Positions 1-9,449 of a stretch of DNA of 64,000 nucleotides are shown here, piece by piece. Within the stretch, counting starts at the first letter, position 1; each line of letters begins with the position of its first letter. The stretch comes from Rhodospirillales bacterium (GTDB taxonomy: Bacteria > Pseudomonadota > Alphaproteobacteria > Rhodospirillales_A > JACZKS01), in assembly GCA_018648445.1 (NCBI GenBank), contig JABGRG010000006.1, positions 15,186 through 79,185 of the forward strand. The letters are read 5' to 3'. The translations under genes and the position numbers were made by a program. The notes below the pieces were generated by a model that had not been told where the DNA came from, did not search any database, and worked only from the letters and a program-made list of their open reading frames with translations.

Positions 1-626
1 TCACACCACTTGCCAAGGTCGCCTCGTTGAGTTTCGTGTCGCCGCTTTTCGCCACCCTTTTCGCCGTTATTCTGCTGCGCGAACCGATCCGGGCGCGGCG
101 CATGACGGCGCTGGCCATCGGTTTCATCGGCGCCGTCATCATTATCCGGCCGGGCAGCGAAGCCATGAACCTGGGTGCAATGCTGGTTCTGTTTTCATCA
201 GCCATTTGGGCCCTGGCGTTGCTGATCATCAAGGTTCTGTCGCGCGAGGATTCGGCGATTACCATTGCCTTCTACGCCGCCATTCTGCTGATGCCGTTCT
301 CTCTGATACCCGCACTGTTCGTTTGGTCCTGGCCCAGCCCCCAACAATGGGCCTGGCTTGTCTGTATTGGTGTCATCGGATCGTCCATGCACGTGACCAT
401 CGCCCAGGCCTTTAAACTGGCCGATGCCACAGCCGTTTTGCCCATTGATTTCACCAAATTGATCTGGGCGGCGCTCGTCGGCTATGTATTTTTCGCCGAA
501 GTTCCCGAAATGTGGACCTGGATCGGCGCTGTCGTCATCTTTTCCAGCTCCATCTACATCGCCTTCCGCGAAAACCGGGAAAAACGCGATTCCCCGCCCC
601 GAAATGCGCCGACCGCGCCGGTCTGA
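1..626 (+). CDS. DMT/EamA-family permease, 5' end outside window
   Basis: Inner-membrane transporter of the drug/metabolite transporter superfamily; substrate unknown. The frame is open from base 3 with no start in sequence, so the N-terminus lies off the window; about 207 residues are visible. The visible part begins in the last helices of the first EamA repeat (motif LLREPIRARR, then a hydrophobic stretch ending in IIIRPG). It continues through the complete second repeat, with about five hydrophobic helices and a basic C-terminal tail. The next gene starts 29 bases after the stop and has its own good ribosome site. The family call is firm; the substrate cannot be inferred. Confidence 0.85.
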   Translation, partial: TPLAKVASLSFVSPLFATLFAVILLREPIRARRMTALAIGFIGAVIIIRPGSEAMNLGAMLVLFSSAIWALALLIIKVLSREDSAITIAFYAAILLMPFSLIPALFVWSWPSPQQWAWLVCIGVIGSSMHVTIAQAFKLADATAVLPIDFTKLIWAALVGYVFFAEVPEMWTWIGAVVIFSSSIYIAFRENREKRDSPPRNAPTAPV

Positions 627-655
627 TTGCCTGCATTTGCCGAGGAGAGACATCT

Positions 656-1579
656 ATGAAAGCAACCTTCTTCGAGAAACATGGCGGACCGGAGGTGATG
701 AAATTCGGTGAGGTGCCGGACGCGATCGCCGCAGCCGATGAAGTTCTTGTCGACATTCACGCCGCCAGCGTCAATGGCGCGGACTGGAAGGTACGCACGG
801 GCCGTAATAATCAGATCACGAACTTTCCCTACGTGCTGGGACGGGATTTCTCGGGCGTCGTCACGAATGTCGGTGACAATGTGGATGATCTGAAAATCGG
901 CGATGCGGTTTTCGGGGTCTGCGATGTCGGCCAGGAAGGCGCATATGCTGAGAAAATCGCTATCAAGGCCGCCATCGTGGCGAAGAAACCGGAGCGTGTC
1001 TCCCACATCGATATTGCGGCCCTTTCCCTCATCGGGCTTACGGCGGTGGTCTCCATCGAGGATACGCTAAAGCTGAAAGCCGGTGAGAAAGTCCTGATCC
1101 AGGGGGGTGCCGGCGGGGTTGCCGGTTTTGCCATCCAACTGGCCAAGCATATTGGCGCCCACGTGATCACGACGACCAGCGCTGCGAACCAAGACTATGT
1201 GCGAGGTCTCGGCGCGGACGAAATCATCGATTACAACGCCGTTGATTTCACGGAAGTCGTGTCCGATTGCGACGCCGTGTTCGATACGGTCGGCGGTGAG
1301 GTTGCTGAACGCTCCTTCTCCGTACTCAAATGGGGAGGGCGGGCCGCGTTTATCGCATCCGGGGCCAAAGCGCCTGAACCGCCGCGGTCCGACCTGACTT
1401 CGCTGCGGCCACGGGTGGGGCGGGATCGTCCACATCTCGAACGCATTGTCGAACTTCTCGAAGCCGGAGCCGTAAGCGCGCCTGAAATCACCCTCTTTTC
1501 CCTGTCCGAGGCGATCCAGGCCCAGACGGTGAGCGAAGCCCGTCATCTGCGGGGAAAACTGGTCTTCAACGTGCGCTAA
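656..1579 (+). CDS. NAD(P)-dependent quinone oxidoreductase-like MDR protein
   Basis: Medium-chain dehydrogenase/reductase of the zinc-independent quinone oxidoreductase (QOR) type, 307 aa, predicted cytosolic. The GroES-like N-terminal domain starts MKATFFEKHGGPEVM. A Rossmann nucleotide site with GGAGGVAGFAIQLAKH lies near residue 150, and the C-terminus (RGKLVFNV) is typical of the family. The structural and catalytic zinc cysteines are absent, as expected for QOR. I chose ATG 656 because GAGGAGAG lies just upstream; a longer open frame from 512 overlaps the preceding gene and has no family similarity. It probably reduces quinones or alpha,beta-unsaturated carbonyls with NADPH; the substrate is not determinable. 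Confidence 0.88.
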   Translation: MKATFFEKHGGPEVMKFGEVPDAIAAADEVLVDIHAASVNGADWKVRTGRNNQITNFPYVLGRDFSGVVTNVGDNVDDLKIGDAVFGVCDVGQEGAYAEKIAIKAAIVAKKPERVSHIDIAALSLIGLTAVVSIEDTLKLKAGEKVLIQGGAGGVAGFAIQLAKHIGAHVITTTSAANQDYVRGLGADEIIDYNAVDFTEVVSDCDAVFDTVGGEVAERSFSVLKWGGRAAFIASGAKAPEPPRSDLTSLRPRVGRDRPHLERIVELLEAGAVSAPEITLFSLSEAIQAQTVSEARHLRGKLVFNVR

Positions 1580-1584
1580 CCCGC

Positions 1585-1615
1585 AAAAAAAGGGCCGCCG
1601 GATAACCGGCGGCCC
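1585..1615 (-). terminator. Rho-independent terminator of glnBA
   Basis: A perfect 10-bp GC-rich stem (1592-1601 with 1606-1615, loop ATAA) is followed on the minus strand by a run of seven T. It lies between the converging QOR-like gene and glnA and is oriented to end glnA transcription. Confidence 0.9.
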
Positions 1616-1655
1616 AAGGTATGGATGCGGTACGAAACCGCGTCCGGGACTGGTC

Positions 1656-3077
1656 TTACAGGGAGTAGTACATCTCAAATTCAATGGGATGCGGGGTGTG
1701 CTCGAAGTTGTAAACTTCTTCCCATTTCAGATCCATGAAGCCGTCGATCAGATCGTCGGTGAAAACATCGCCTTTTTTGAGGAAGTCACGGTCGGCATCC
1801 AGTGCGTCAAGAGCCTGACGTAGGCTGCCGCACACGGTCGGAACGTCCTTGAGTTCCTCCGGCGGAAGATCGTAGAGGTTCTTGTCCATGGCATCGCCGG
1901 GATGAATTTTGTTCTGAATGCCATCGATACCGGCCATCAACATCGCCGAGAAAGCCAGGTAGGGGTTGGCCGTAGCGTCAGGGAAGCGGACTTCGACGCG
2001 CTTGCCTTTGGGATTGGTGGCAAACGGGATGCGGCATGACGCCGAACGGTTGCGGGCCGAATAAGCCAGCAGCACCGGTGCCTCGAAGCCCGGAATCAGC
2101 CGCTTGTAGCTGTTGGTCGTCGGGTTGGTAAAGCCATTCAGGGCGCGCGCGTGCTTGATAATACCGCCAATATAATAAAGCGCCGTATCCGAAAGGTCGG
2201 CATAGCCCGAACCCGCGAACACCGGCTTGCCGTCCTTGAAGATGGACTGGTTGCAGTGCATGCCGGAACCGTTATCGCCAACCACCGGCTTGGGCATGAA
2301 GGTGGCCGTCTTGCCGTATGAATGGGCAACCATCTGCGTCACATACTTGTAAATCATCAGGTTGTCGGCATTTTCGACCATACTGCCGAAAACCATGCCC
2401 AGTTCGTGCTGGCTGGGGGCCACTTCGTGGTGATGCTTCTCCATGGGCAGGCCCATTTCCTTCATCACCGTAACCATTTCGGCGCGCATGTCGGCAGCCG
2501 AGTCCACAGGCGGAACCGGGAAATAACCGCCCTTGACAACGGGACGGTGGCCGACATTGCCTTCGGGCATGATCTTTCCGCTGACATACGGGCCTTCCTC
2601 GGATTCAAATTCATAGAAGCAGCGGTTCATGGCAACGTCGAACCGCACATCGTCAAATACGAAAAATTCAGCTTCGGAACCGAAATAAATGGTGTCACCG
2701 ATACCGGTCGAGGCCAGATACGCTTCGGCTTTTTTGGCCACCGAACGCGGGTCACGACCGTAGGGCTGACCGGTGGCGGGCTCGAGAACATCGCAAAACA
2801 TAACCAGCGACGGCTGCGCGGAGAAGGGATCCATTACCGCTGTAGATGCTTCCGGGATCAGCGCCATATCCGATTCGTTAATGGCCTTCCAACCAGCGAT
2901 GGACGAGCCATCAAACATAAGGCCATCAACAAAACAGTCTTCGTCGATGCAATCGGCGGTCATGGCAAAATGCTGCAATTTGCCGCGCGGATCGGTGAAA
3001 CGCAGGTCGACGAACGGAATGTCCTCGTCCTTAAGAATCTTCAGGACGTCGGCGGCGGATTTGCAGTTCAAAGTCAT
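1656..3077 (-). CDS. glnA: Glutamine synthetase type I
   Basis: ATP-dependent ligation of ammonia to glutamate; forms a cytosolic dodecamer. 473 aa, normal for GSI. The N-terminal beta-grasp region contains [11 protein letters not shown] and DGSSIAGW. The ATP/glutamate site motifs [19 protein letters not shown] and NRSASCRIP are present. The adenylylation loop has [11 protein letters not shown] with the modifiable tyrosine at about residue 402, so control by GlnE is expected. The start at 3077 is chosen over upstream codons because AAGAGGAAG precedes it and the protein then begins at the conserved position. It lies 49 bp behind glnB in one transcription unit, controlled by the sigma-54 region at 3577-3590. 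Confidence 0.98.
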   Translation of the reverse strand: MTLNCKSAADVLKILKDEDIPFVDLRFTDPRGKLQHFAMTADCIDEDCFVDGLMFDGSSIAGWKAINESDMALIPEASTAVMDPFSAQPSLVMFCDVLEPATGQPYGRDPRSVAKKAEAYLASTGIGDTIYFGSEAEFFVFDDVRFDVAMNRCFYEFESEEGPYVSGKIMPEGNVGHRPVVKGGYFPVPPVDSAADMRAEMVTVMKEMGLPMEKHHHEVAPSQHELGMVFGSMVENADNLMIYKYVTQMVAHSYGKTATFMPKPVVGDNGSGMHCNQSIFKDGKPVFAGSGYADLSDTALYYIGGIIKHARALNGFTNPTTNSYKRLIPGFEAPVLLAYSARNRSASCRIPFATNPKGKRVEVRFPDATANPYLAFSAMLMAGIDGIQNKIHPGDAMDKNLYDLPPEELKDVPTVCGSLRQALDALDADRDFLKKGDVFTDDLIDGFMDLKWEEVYNFEHTPHPIEFEMYYSL

Positions 3078-3126
3078 GTCGTGCTTCCTCTTCGCATGGA
3101 TATAAGAGTTATCAACTGGAGATTTG

Positions 3127-3510
<384 letters not shown>

Positions 3511-3576
3511 CTAAAACTCCGGTGCCCGGGTTCAACGTTTTCTTGGCAGCCCCCCACGGGCTCCACCCGTTTAATT

Positions 3577-3590
3577 GCAGGTTGCGTGCC
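3577..3590 (-). promoter_or_regulatory. Sigma-54 promoter of glnBA
   Basis: Read on the minus strand the sequence is TTGGCACGCAACCTGCAA. The invariant GG (-24; complement of 3589-3590) and GC (-12; complement of 3577-3578) are separated by exactly 10 bases, and TTGGCACG is a near-perfect -24 box. The predicted transcription start is near 3565, about 100 nt before glnB. Confidence 0.85.
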
Positions 3591-3664
3591 AATCGGCGCG
3601 AAAATCGGAAAACATATATTTTTCAAAAGGTTGGCGATGATTTTGGCAGGCTCTCTTAATAACC

Positions 3665-3679
3665 GCACAAGATTTGTGC
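3665..3679. promoter_or_regulatory. NtrC-type enhancer site upstream of glnBA
   Basis: GCAC-AAGATTT-GTGC is a perfect GCAC-N7-GTGC palindrome, the core of the NtrC consensus. Its centre is about 107 bp upstream of the predicted sigma-54 start site, a normal distance for an activator-binding site. The rest of 3466-3824 is AT-rich non-coding DNA; I see no further clear NtrC dyad in it. Confidence 0.7.
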
Positions 3680-3824
3680 CTAATAATTAAGCAAACGCCA
3701 CAACTTTCATCAATCGCCCCTGAAAAATGGAAAAAGAAGGTGAAAGTCATTGAACCGATGGCCGGGAACGGGGTACAGCCGAGCAATAATTTGGGGTCAG
3801 AGTTGATATCATGGGTTTAGTCTG

Positions 3825-4583
3825 TTGATTACCGATCCTCTTTTTTATTTCGTCGCGGTTCCGGCCGTTCTGTTGGCGGGGATATCGAAAGGCGGATTCG
3901 GCGGCGGTTTGGCGATGCTGGGCGTGCCGCTTTTGGCGATGGTGATTTCCGTCCCGCGGGCGGCGGCGATCATGTTGCCCATATTATGCCTTATGGATTT
4001 GACCGGTGTCTGGGCGTACCGAAAAACTTGGCATGCTTTGAACCTGAAGATCATGGCCGCTGGGGCGTTTTTCGGCATCGCTATCGGCACGGCCACGTTT
4101 CACATGTTCAACGACGCCACTATCAGGATATTGGTCGGATGCGTGGCCGTATCGTTCACGCTTCATCACTGGTTAAAAAGGGGTGGACCGAGCGCCGCCA
4201 CCGAGCCCAACACCCTCAAGGGAATGGCATGGAGCGCAGCAGCCGGATTTACCAGTTTTATCGCCCATGCAGGCGGTCCTCCAGCCAACGCCTATCTGCT
4301 GCCCCAGCGCATGGACAAAACGCTTTTCGTCGGCACCTCGATCATGGTGTTCACGGCCATCAATTACACCAAGCTTATTCCCTATTGGTGGCTGGGCCTG
4401 CTGCCCGTCGGCAATCTGACCATGTCTCTGATTTTAGCGCCGCTGGCGCCGCTTGGCGTCGTTATCGGGGTTTGGCTTCACAAGCGGGTTTCGCCGGTTT
4501 GGTTTTATAGACTTTGCTACCTGTTCCTGTTTGCGAGCGGGCTCAAGCTTCTTTACGATGGCGTTAGCAGCTTAATCATTTGA
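3825..4583 (+). CDS. TauE/SafE (TSUP) family permease
   Basis: Polytopic inner-membrane protein of the sulfite exporter TauE/SafE family, 252 aa, about eight hydrophobic helices. The N-terminal signature GISKGGFGGGLAMLGVPLLA is diagnostic. The second half repeats the theme with GFTSFIAHAGGPPANAYLLP. Family members export sulfite, sulfoacetate or other small organosulfur anions; the substrate here is unknown. There is no ATG at a sensible position: the frame is closed by TGA at 3804, leaving TTG 3825 (or CTG 3822) as start. The DUF1847 gene follows after 23 bp and may be co-transcribed. Confidence 0.88.
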   Translation: MITDPLFYFVAVPAVLLAGISKGGFGGGLAMLGVPLLAMVISVPRAAAIMLPILCLMDLTGVWAYRKTWHALNLKIMAAGAFFGIAIGTATFHMFNDATIRILVGCVAVSFTLHHWLKRGGPSAATEPNTLKGMAWSAAAGFTSFIAHAGGPPANAYLLPQRMDKTLFVGTSIMVFTAINYTKLIPYWWLGLLPVGNLTMSLILAPLAPLGVVIGVWLHKRVSPVWFYRLCYLFLFASGLKLLYDGVSSLII

Positions 4584-4606
4584 AAAATAAAGAGGTTTGA
4601 TTTCCA

Positions 4607-5305
4607 ATGGCCTACGAAAACCCGTCCTGCGCCTATTGTCCCGCTGAAATTCGCGCCTGCCGCGATGGCGAACCGGAACGTGGCCCCGGTTGGTGCCCCA
4701 GCAAGGTTGATGACGAAGGCATAAGCGAGGGGATCGCGAAGTATGAAGACGCCGATTTGGCCAGAACGGCCCGGGAATCGGCAAAGGTCGAGGCCGAGGG
4801 TTATTGCGAGTGGACCCGGGTCGAGGAGGTCTGCGTTTTCGCCAAGCGCATGGAATACCACAAAATCGGCATCGCCTTTTGTATCGGGTTCATAGATATG
4901 GCCAATACCTTGAGCCAGGTTCTGGAAAGCCACGGCTTCGAGGTTGCCTCGGTATGCTGCAAAGCCGGCGGTGTCGCGAAAGAGGACATCGGCCTGAAAG
5001 ACAGCGAGAAAATCCGCCCCGGAAACTATGAGGCCATGTGTAACCCCATCACGCAGGCCCAACTGCTCAATCGATCTGGAACCGACTTTAACGTCGTTCT
5101 CGGCCTGTGCGTCGGCCATGACAGCCTGTTTTTCAAGCACTCGGAAGCACTGGTGACGACGCTGGTGGCCAAGGACCGGGTGCTGGCTCACAATCCGGCG
5201 GCAGCACTGCTGTTAGCTGATGGTTATTACAAAAAGATATGGGGACCGCACCGGCCCGAAACGCCGCCAAAAAAACCAGCCGAAGGGCGCAAGCAGAATA
5301 CTTGA
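4607..5305 (+). CDS. DUF1847 Cys-rich putative metal-binding protein
   Basis: 232-aa soluble protein matching the DUF1847 family by its N-terminal cysteine cluster (SCAYCPAEIRAC then PGWCPSK) and further cysteines in the middle (VCVFAKR, VCCKAGG, LGLCVGHDS). The pattern suggests a bound metal or iron-sulfur cluster, but no reaction is known. It starts with ATG 23 bp after the TSUP permease and is probably co-transcribed with it. Metal binding is family-level knowledge plus inference from cysteine content. Confidence 0.8.
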   Translation: MAYENPSCAYCPAEIRACRDGEPERGPGWCPSKVDDEGISEGIAKYEDADLARTARESAKVEAEGYCEWTRVEEVCVFAKRMEYHKIGIAFCIGFIDMANTLSQVLESHGFEVASVCCKAGGVAKEDIGLKDSEKIRPGNYEAMCNPITQAQLLNRSGTDFNVVLGLCVGHDSLFFKHSEALVTTLVAKDRVLAHNPAAALLLADGYYKKIWGPHRPETPPKKPAEGRKQNT

Positions 5306-5343
5306 CGGAACATCGGCTTGGAGCTACACAGTGACCCGCTCAT

Positions 5344-5421
5344 GGCGGGAGTAGCTCAGTTGGTTAGAGCGCCAGATTGTGGATCTGGATGTCGGGGGTT
5401 CAAATCCCCTCTCTCGCCCCA
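5344..5421 (+). tRNA. tRNA-His (GTG)
   Basis: Complete cloverleaf with CCA encoded at 5419-5421. The acceptor stem GCGGGAG (5345-5351) pairs with CTCTCGC. The D-arm is TAGCTCAGTTGGTTAGAGC and the anticodon is GTG in ATTGTGGAT. The T-arm is GGGGG-TTCAAAT-CCCCT. A genomically encoded G-1 (5344) faces C73, the classical histidine identity pair. Confidence 0.97.
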
Positions 5422-5427
5422 AATTCG

Positions 5428-5461
5428 AAAGGCTTGGCCCCACAAGGGTCAAGCCTTTTTT
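5428..5461 (+). terminator. Rho-independent terminator after tRNA-His
   Basis: AAGGCTTG...CAAGCCTT stem with the inner GCCC/GGGT region able to extend it, followed by TTTTTT. It lies seven bases after the tRNA CCA end and separates it from the tkt operon. Confidence 0.85.
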
Positions 5462-5490
5462 CCTTCACGGAACAAGCCGTTTTGCGGCTA

Positions 5491-5519
5491 TTGATCAGGG
5501 CGAAACACCTCCGTATAGT
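5491..5519 (+). promoter_or_regulatory. Sigma-70-type promoter of tkt-fba-rpe
   Basis: TTGATC (5491-5496), 17-bp spacer, TATAGT (5514-5519). Predicted start near 5526, giving a leader of about 120 nt. The leader can close a GC-rich 8-bp stem between CCCCGTGC (5528-5535) and GCACGGGG (5609-5616). Confidence 0.6.
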
Positions 5520-5647
5520 GTGGCCGCCCCCGTGCATATCTCGACCCAAAGTCTGATTCTTACCGCGCGCTTTTATTCGTGCCGGGAATTGCTTCGAGAC
5601 AGTTTTCCGCACGGGGCGCAAATATGATCGACATTGGAGATTTTTTT

Positions 5648-7621
5648 ATGCTGCAAAAAGACATGGCCAACGCCATTCGGTTTTTGTCCGCCGATGCTGT
5701 CCAGAAAGCCAAATCCGGCCATCCGGGGATGCCCATGGGAATGGCCGACGTTGCGACGGTTCTTTTCACCCGTTTTCTAAAGTTTGACGCGCAAGAGCCC
5801 AACTGGCCGGATCGCGACCGGTTCGTGCTGTCCGCCGGTCACGGATCGATGCTGATTTATTCGCTGCTGCATCTCACCGGGTACGAAGGCGTCGACATCG
5901 AGGCGGTCAAGAATTTCCGTCAACTGGGTTCAATGACTCCCGGACATCCCGAATTTGGCCATACCCCCGGTGTTGAAACAACGACCGGCCCGCTTGGGCA
6001 AGGTCTCGCCACCGCCGTCGGTCTGGCGCTGGGTGAACGCATGCGCCAAGAACGCTTCGGCGCAGATATCGTTGATCACTTTACCTACGTCATCGCGGGC
6101 GACGGTTGCCTGATGGAAGGGATCAGCCACGAGGCCGTATCCTTTGCCGGTCATCTCGGGCTGAACAAGCTGATCGTGCTGTGGGACGACAACAGCATTT
6201 CCATCGACGGATCAACGGACCTTACGCGCACCGAGGATCAATTGGCGCGTTTCGTCACCAGCGGATGGAACACCCTTGCCGTTGACGGACACGACCAGGA
6301 CGCCGTAGCCGCCGCCATCGAAACGGCGAAAAAATCGGATAAGCCGACGATTATCGGCTGCATAACGACCATCGGCTTTGGCGCACCGACCAAGCAGGGC
6401 ACGTCGTCATCCCATGGCTCACCGCTGGGCGACGAAGAAATCGCCGGTGCCCGCGAGAAGTTGGGCTGGCCCCACGATCCTTTCGTGGTGCCGGACGACG
6501 TTCTTTCGGCCTGGCGCACGGCCGGATCGCGCGGCCAGAGTGCGCGCAACGACTGGGAAGCCCGATTGGCCGCCACTGATAATGCATTGGCCGACGAATT
6601 CATTCGCACCGAAGCAGGCGAATTGCCCAAAGGCTGGGAAGAAGCGTCCGCCGACTACCGGCAGGGCCTAGCTGGCGAAATGCCGGGCTGGGCGTCGCGC
6701 CAGTCTTCCGGCAAAGCCCTTGAGGTTTTAACCGACAAAATCCCCGAATTGATCGGCGGATCGGCTGACCTGACCGGCTCAGTCAACACCAAGACCAGCA
6801 GCACCGATAGTCTGGAGAAGGACAATTTCGGCGGTCGCTACATTCATTACGGGGTTCGCGAACACGCCATGGGCGCGATCATGAACGGTCTTGCCGTTCA
6901 CGGCGGTTTCATCCCGTACGCCGGAACCTTCATGGTGTTTTCCGACTATATGCGCCCATCGATCCGTATGTCGGCGCTGATGGGGATTCGCGTCGTCTAC
7001 GTGCTGACCCATGATTCCATCGGTCTTGGCGAAGACGGTCCGACCCATCAGCCGGTCGAAACCATCGCCTCCCTGCGCGCCATTCCCAATCTCAACGTAT
7101 TCCGTCCTTCCGACGCCATGGAAACGGCTGAATGCTGGGAGATCGCGCTCAAATCCGAGAACACCCCGTCGGTTCTTTCGTTAAGCAGACAGGGCATTCC
7201 CGCCAACCGCAACGACTCGGACGAAAACAAAAGCGCACGCGGCGCTTATGTGTTGGCCGAAGCCGAAGGCGGAGCACGCAAGGTAACCCTTCTGGGTACC
7301 GGGGCTGAAACCGGCATCGCCATGGCAGCCCGCGAAGCCCTGCAAAAAGAGGGCATTCCCACTGCCGTCGTCTCGGTTCCCTGTTTCGAGCTATTCGACG
7401 CCCAGGATGCGGCCTATCGGGCAGCCGTGTTGGGCGCGCCCGGCGGCGTGCGCGTTGCCGTCGAAGCGGCCATCGGCCAGGGCTGGGACAAATACCTTGG
7501 CGACAATGGATCGTTTGTCGGAATGACGGGCTTCGGCGCGTCGGGTCCGGCCGGACAGTTATTCGAACATTTCGGCATCAACGCCGAGAACGTCATCGCC
7601 GCAGCAAAATCGCGGTTGTAA
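5648..7621 (+). CDS. tkt: Transketolase
   Basis: Thiamine-diphosphate enzyme moving two-carbon units between ketoses and aldoses in the pentose phosphate pathway and, where present, the Calvin cycle. 657 aa, normal length. The N-terminal domain has [15 protein letters not shown] and the ThDP/Mg motif [13 protein letters not shown] followed by DDNSISIDG. The second domain has [19 protein letters not shown] and [12 protein letters not shown] chose ATG 5648 because GGAGA sits seven bases upstream and the protein then starts at the family position; ATG 5624 lacks such a site. It is the first gene of an operon with fba (23 bp later) and rpe. Confidence 0.97.
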   Translation: MLQKDMANAIRFLSADAVQKAKSGHPGMPMGMADVATVLFTRFLKFDAQEPNWPDRDRFVLSAGHGSMLIYSLLHLTGYEGVDIEAVKNFRQLGSMTPGHPEFGHTPGVETTTGPLGQGLATAVGLALGERMRQERFGADIVDHFTYVIAGDGCLMEGISHEAVSFAGHLGLNKLIVLWDDNSISIDGSTDLTRTEDQLARFVTSGWNTLAVDGHDQDAVAAAIETAKKSDKPTIIGCITTIGFGAPTKQGTSSSHGSPLGDEEIAGAREKLGWPHDPFVVPDDVLSAWRTAGSRGQSARNDWEARLAATDNALADEFIRTEAGELPKGWEEASADYRQGLAGEMPGWASRQSSGKALEVLTDKIPELIGGSADLTGSVNTKTSSTDSLEKDNFGGRYIHYGVREHAMGAIMNGLAVHGGFIPYAGTFMVFSDYMRPSIRMSALMGIRVVYVLTHDSIGLGEDGPTHQPVETIASLRAIPNLNVFRPSDAMETAECWEIALKSENTPSVLSLSRQGIPANRNDSDENKSARGAYVLAEAEGGARKVTLLGTGAETGIAMAAREALQKEGIPTAVVSVPCFELFDAQDAAYRAAVLGAPGGVRVAVEAAIGQGWDKYLGDNGSFVGMTGFGASGPAGQLFEHFGINAENVIAAAKSRL

Positions 7622-7644
7622 TTCAACAAAGGAGACTTAACCAA

Positions 7645-8709
7645 ATGGCACTCGTTTCACTTAGGCAATTGCTCGACCATGCGGCGGAGAACGACTACGG
7701 TCTTCCCGCATTCAACATCAACAACATGGAGCAAATGCTCTCGATCATGGCGGCGGCGGACAAGTTGGACGCTCCGGTCATCATGCAAGCCAGCCGCGGC
7801 GCGCGCAAATACGCCAACGACACCGTGCTCAGCTACCTGATCCGGGCGGCCATCGACATGTACCCGCATATTCCGGTCTGCATGCACCAGGATCACGGCA
7901 ACTCAGCGCCGACCTGCATGAGCGCCATTACGTCCGGCTTCTCGTCGGTCATGATGGACGGCTCGCTTGAAGAAGACGGCAAGACGCCTGCTTCCTACGA
8001 TTACAACGTCGAAGCGACCAAGACGGTCGCCGATATGGCCCACATGGTCGGCGTTTCGGTCGAAGGCGAACTGGGTTGCCTGGGCTCGCTGGAAACCGGC
8101 GAAGGCGACAAGGAAGACGGCCACGGCTTTGAAGGCAAATTGGACAAGGAAAAGCTTCTGACCGATCCCGACGAAGCCGCCGATTTCGTCGCCAAGACCA
8201 AGGTCGACGCCCTGGCCATCGCCATCGGTACCTCGCATGGGGCCTACAAGTTCACCCGCAAGCCGACCGGTGAAATTCTGGCCATGGACGTGGTTGCCAA
8301 GATCAACGCAAAACTTCCGAACACCCACCTGGTCATGCACGGTTCCAGCTCGGTTCCGCAGGAACTTCAGGACATCATCAACGAATACGGCGGGGACATG
8401 CCGCAACCCTACGGCGTGCCGATTGAAGAAATCGTCACCGGCATCAAGACCGGCGTGCGCAAGGTGAACATCGACACCGACAACCGCATGGCCATTACCG
8501 GCGCCATCCGTAAGGTCTTCGTTGAACAGCCGGGCAAGTTCGACCCGCGCGACTATCTCGTTCCGGCCCGCGCCGCCATGCAGAAGCTGTGCGAAGAACG
8601 TTACCAGCAGTTCCAGTGCGACGGACAGGCCTCCAAGATCAAGGTGCTGCCGCTCACTGACATGGCTGCGCGCTATGCCGACGGTTCGCTGGACCCGCAG
8701 GTCCGCTAG
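7645..8709 (+). CDS. fba: Class II fructose-bisphosphate aldolase
   Basis: Zinc-dependent reversible aldol cleavage of fructose-1,6-bisphosphate (in Calvin-type members also sedoheptulose-1,7-bisphosphate). 354 aa. Metal and substrate motifs are visible: [11 protein letters not shown] near residue 80, [15 protein letters not shown] near 140, [10 protein letters not shown] near 195, and the later HGSSSVPQE. The sequence resembles the CbbA/Fba subclass found in autotrophic proteobacteria. AAAGGAG lies upstream of the ATG. Location between tkt and rpe ties it to sugar-phosphate rearrangement; no RuBisCO or phosphoribulokinase gene lies in this window. Confidence 0.96.
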   Translation: MALVSLRQLLDHAAENDYGLPAFNINNMEQMLSIMAAADKLDAPVIMQASRGARKYANDTVLSYLIRAAIDMYPHIPVCMHQDHGNSAPTCMSAITSGFSSVMMDGSLEEDGKTPASYDYNVEATKTVADMAHMVGVSVEGELGCLGSLETGEGDKEDGHGFEGKLDKEKLLTDPDEAADFVAKTKVDALAIAIGTSHGAYKFTRKPTGEILAMDVVAKINAKLPNTHLVMHGSSSVPQELQDIINEYGGDMPQPYGVPIEEIVTGIKTGVRKVNIDTDNRMAITGAIRKVFVEQPGKFDPRDYLVPARAAMQKLCEERYQQFQCDGQASKIKVLPLTDMAARYADGSLDPQVR

Positions 8710-8730
8710 CAAACAGGACACACCGGGATC

Positions 8731-9384
8731 ATGGTCAAGTCAGTAAAGATCGCTCCGTCGATTTTGTCTGCCGACTTCGCCAGACTGGGCGAAGAGGTGC
8801 GCGCCATTGACGAGGGCGGGTGCGATTACGTCCACATTGACGTTATGGACGGCCATTTCGTTCCCAACCTGACCATTGGTCCCGGTGTTGTCGCGGCCAT
8901 CCGGCCGCACACCCAAAAAATACTCGACGTGCACCTGATGGTCTCGCCCGTCGATACCTACCTTGAAGCGTTCGCCAAGGCCGGAAGCGACATCATCACC
9001 GTGCATGCCGAAGCCGGTCCGCATCTGGACCGCAGCCTTCAGGCCATTCGTGAATTGGGCAAGAAAGCCGGTGTCGCCCTCAATCCGTCGACCTCAGAAG
9101 AGACCATCCAGTATGTTCTGGACAAGGTCGATCTTATTCTTGTCATGACCGTAAACCCCGGTTTTGGTGGCCAGAAATTCATCGAATCGCAATTGGACAA
9201 AATCGCGCGCGTCCGCCGCATGATCGGAGACCGGCCCATCGAGCTGGAAGTCGACGGTGGTGTCGACACGAATACCGCCGGCAAAGTAGTAAAGGCCGGG
9301 GCAAATGTGCTGGTTGCCGGCAATGCCGTATTCAGCGCAGACGATTACGCTAAAAGAATCAAAGAGATTAGAGCCGCCTGCTAG
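8731..9384 (+). CDS. rpe: Ribulose-phosphate 3-epimerase
   Basis: TIM-barrel metalloenzyme interconverting ribulose-5-phosphate and xylulose-5-phosphate. 217 aa. Signature motifs are [46 protein letters not shown] and ELEVDGGV, with phosphate-binding VAGNAVF near the end. It starts 21 bp after fba and is the last gene of the tkt-fba-rpe unit. Confidence 0.97.
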   Translation: MVKSVKIAPSILSADFARLGEEVRAIDEGGCDYVHIDVMDGHFVPNLTIGPGVVAAIRPHTQKILDVHLMVSPVDTYLEAFAKAGSDIITVHAEAGPHLDRSLQAIRELGKKAGVALNPSTSEETIQYVLDKVDLILVMTVNPGFGGQKFIESQLDKIARVRRMIGDRPIELEVDGGVDTNTAGKVVKAGANVLVAGNAVFSADDYAKRIKEIRAAC

Positions 9385-9449
9385 TGATAACAGCCGGAAC
9401 GTGCTAAATCAGTTTAGGTTGAAACCGATTTGCGGGTGGGTTGCATTTC

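Noticed and set aside
5624..5647. Upstream ATG 5624 as start of tkt
   Set aside because: No ribosome site; ATG 5648 has GGAGA seven bases upstream and matches the family start.
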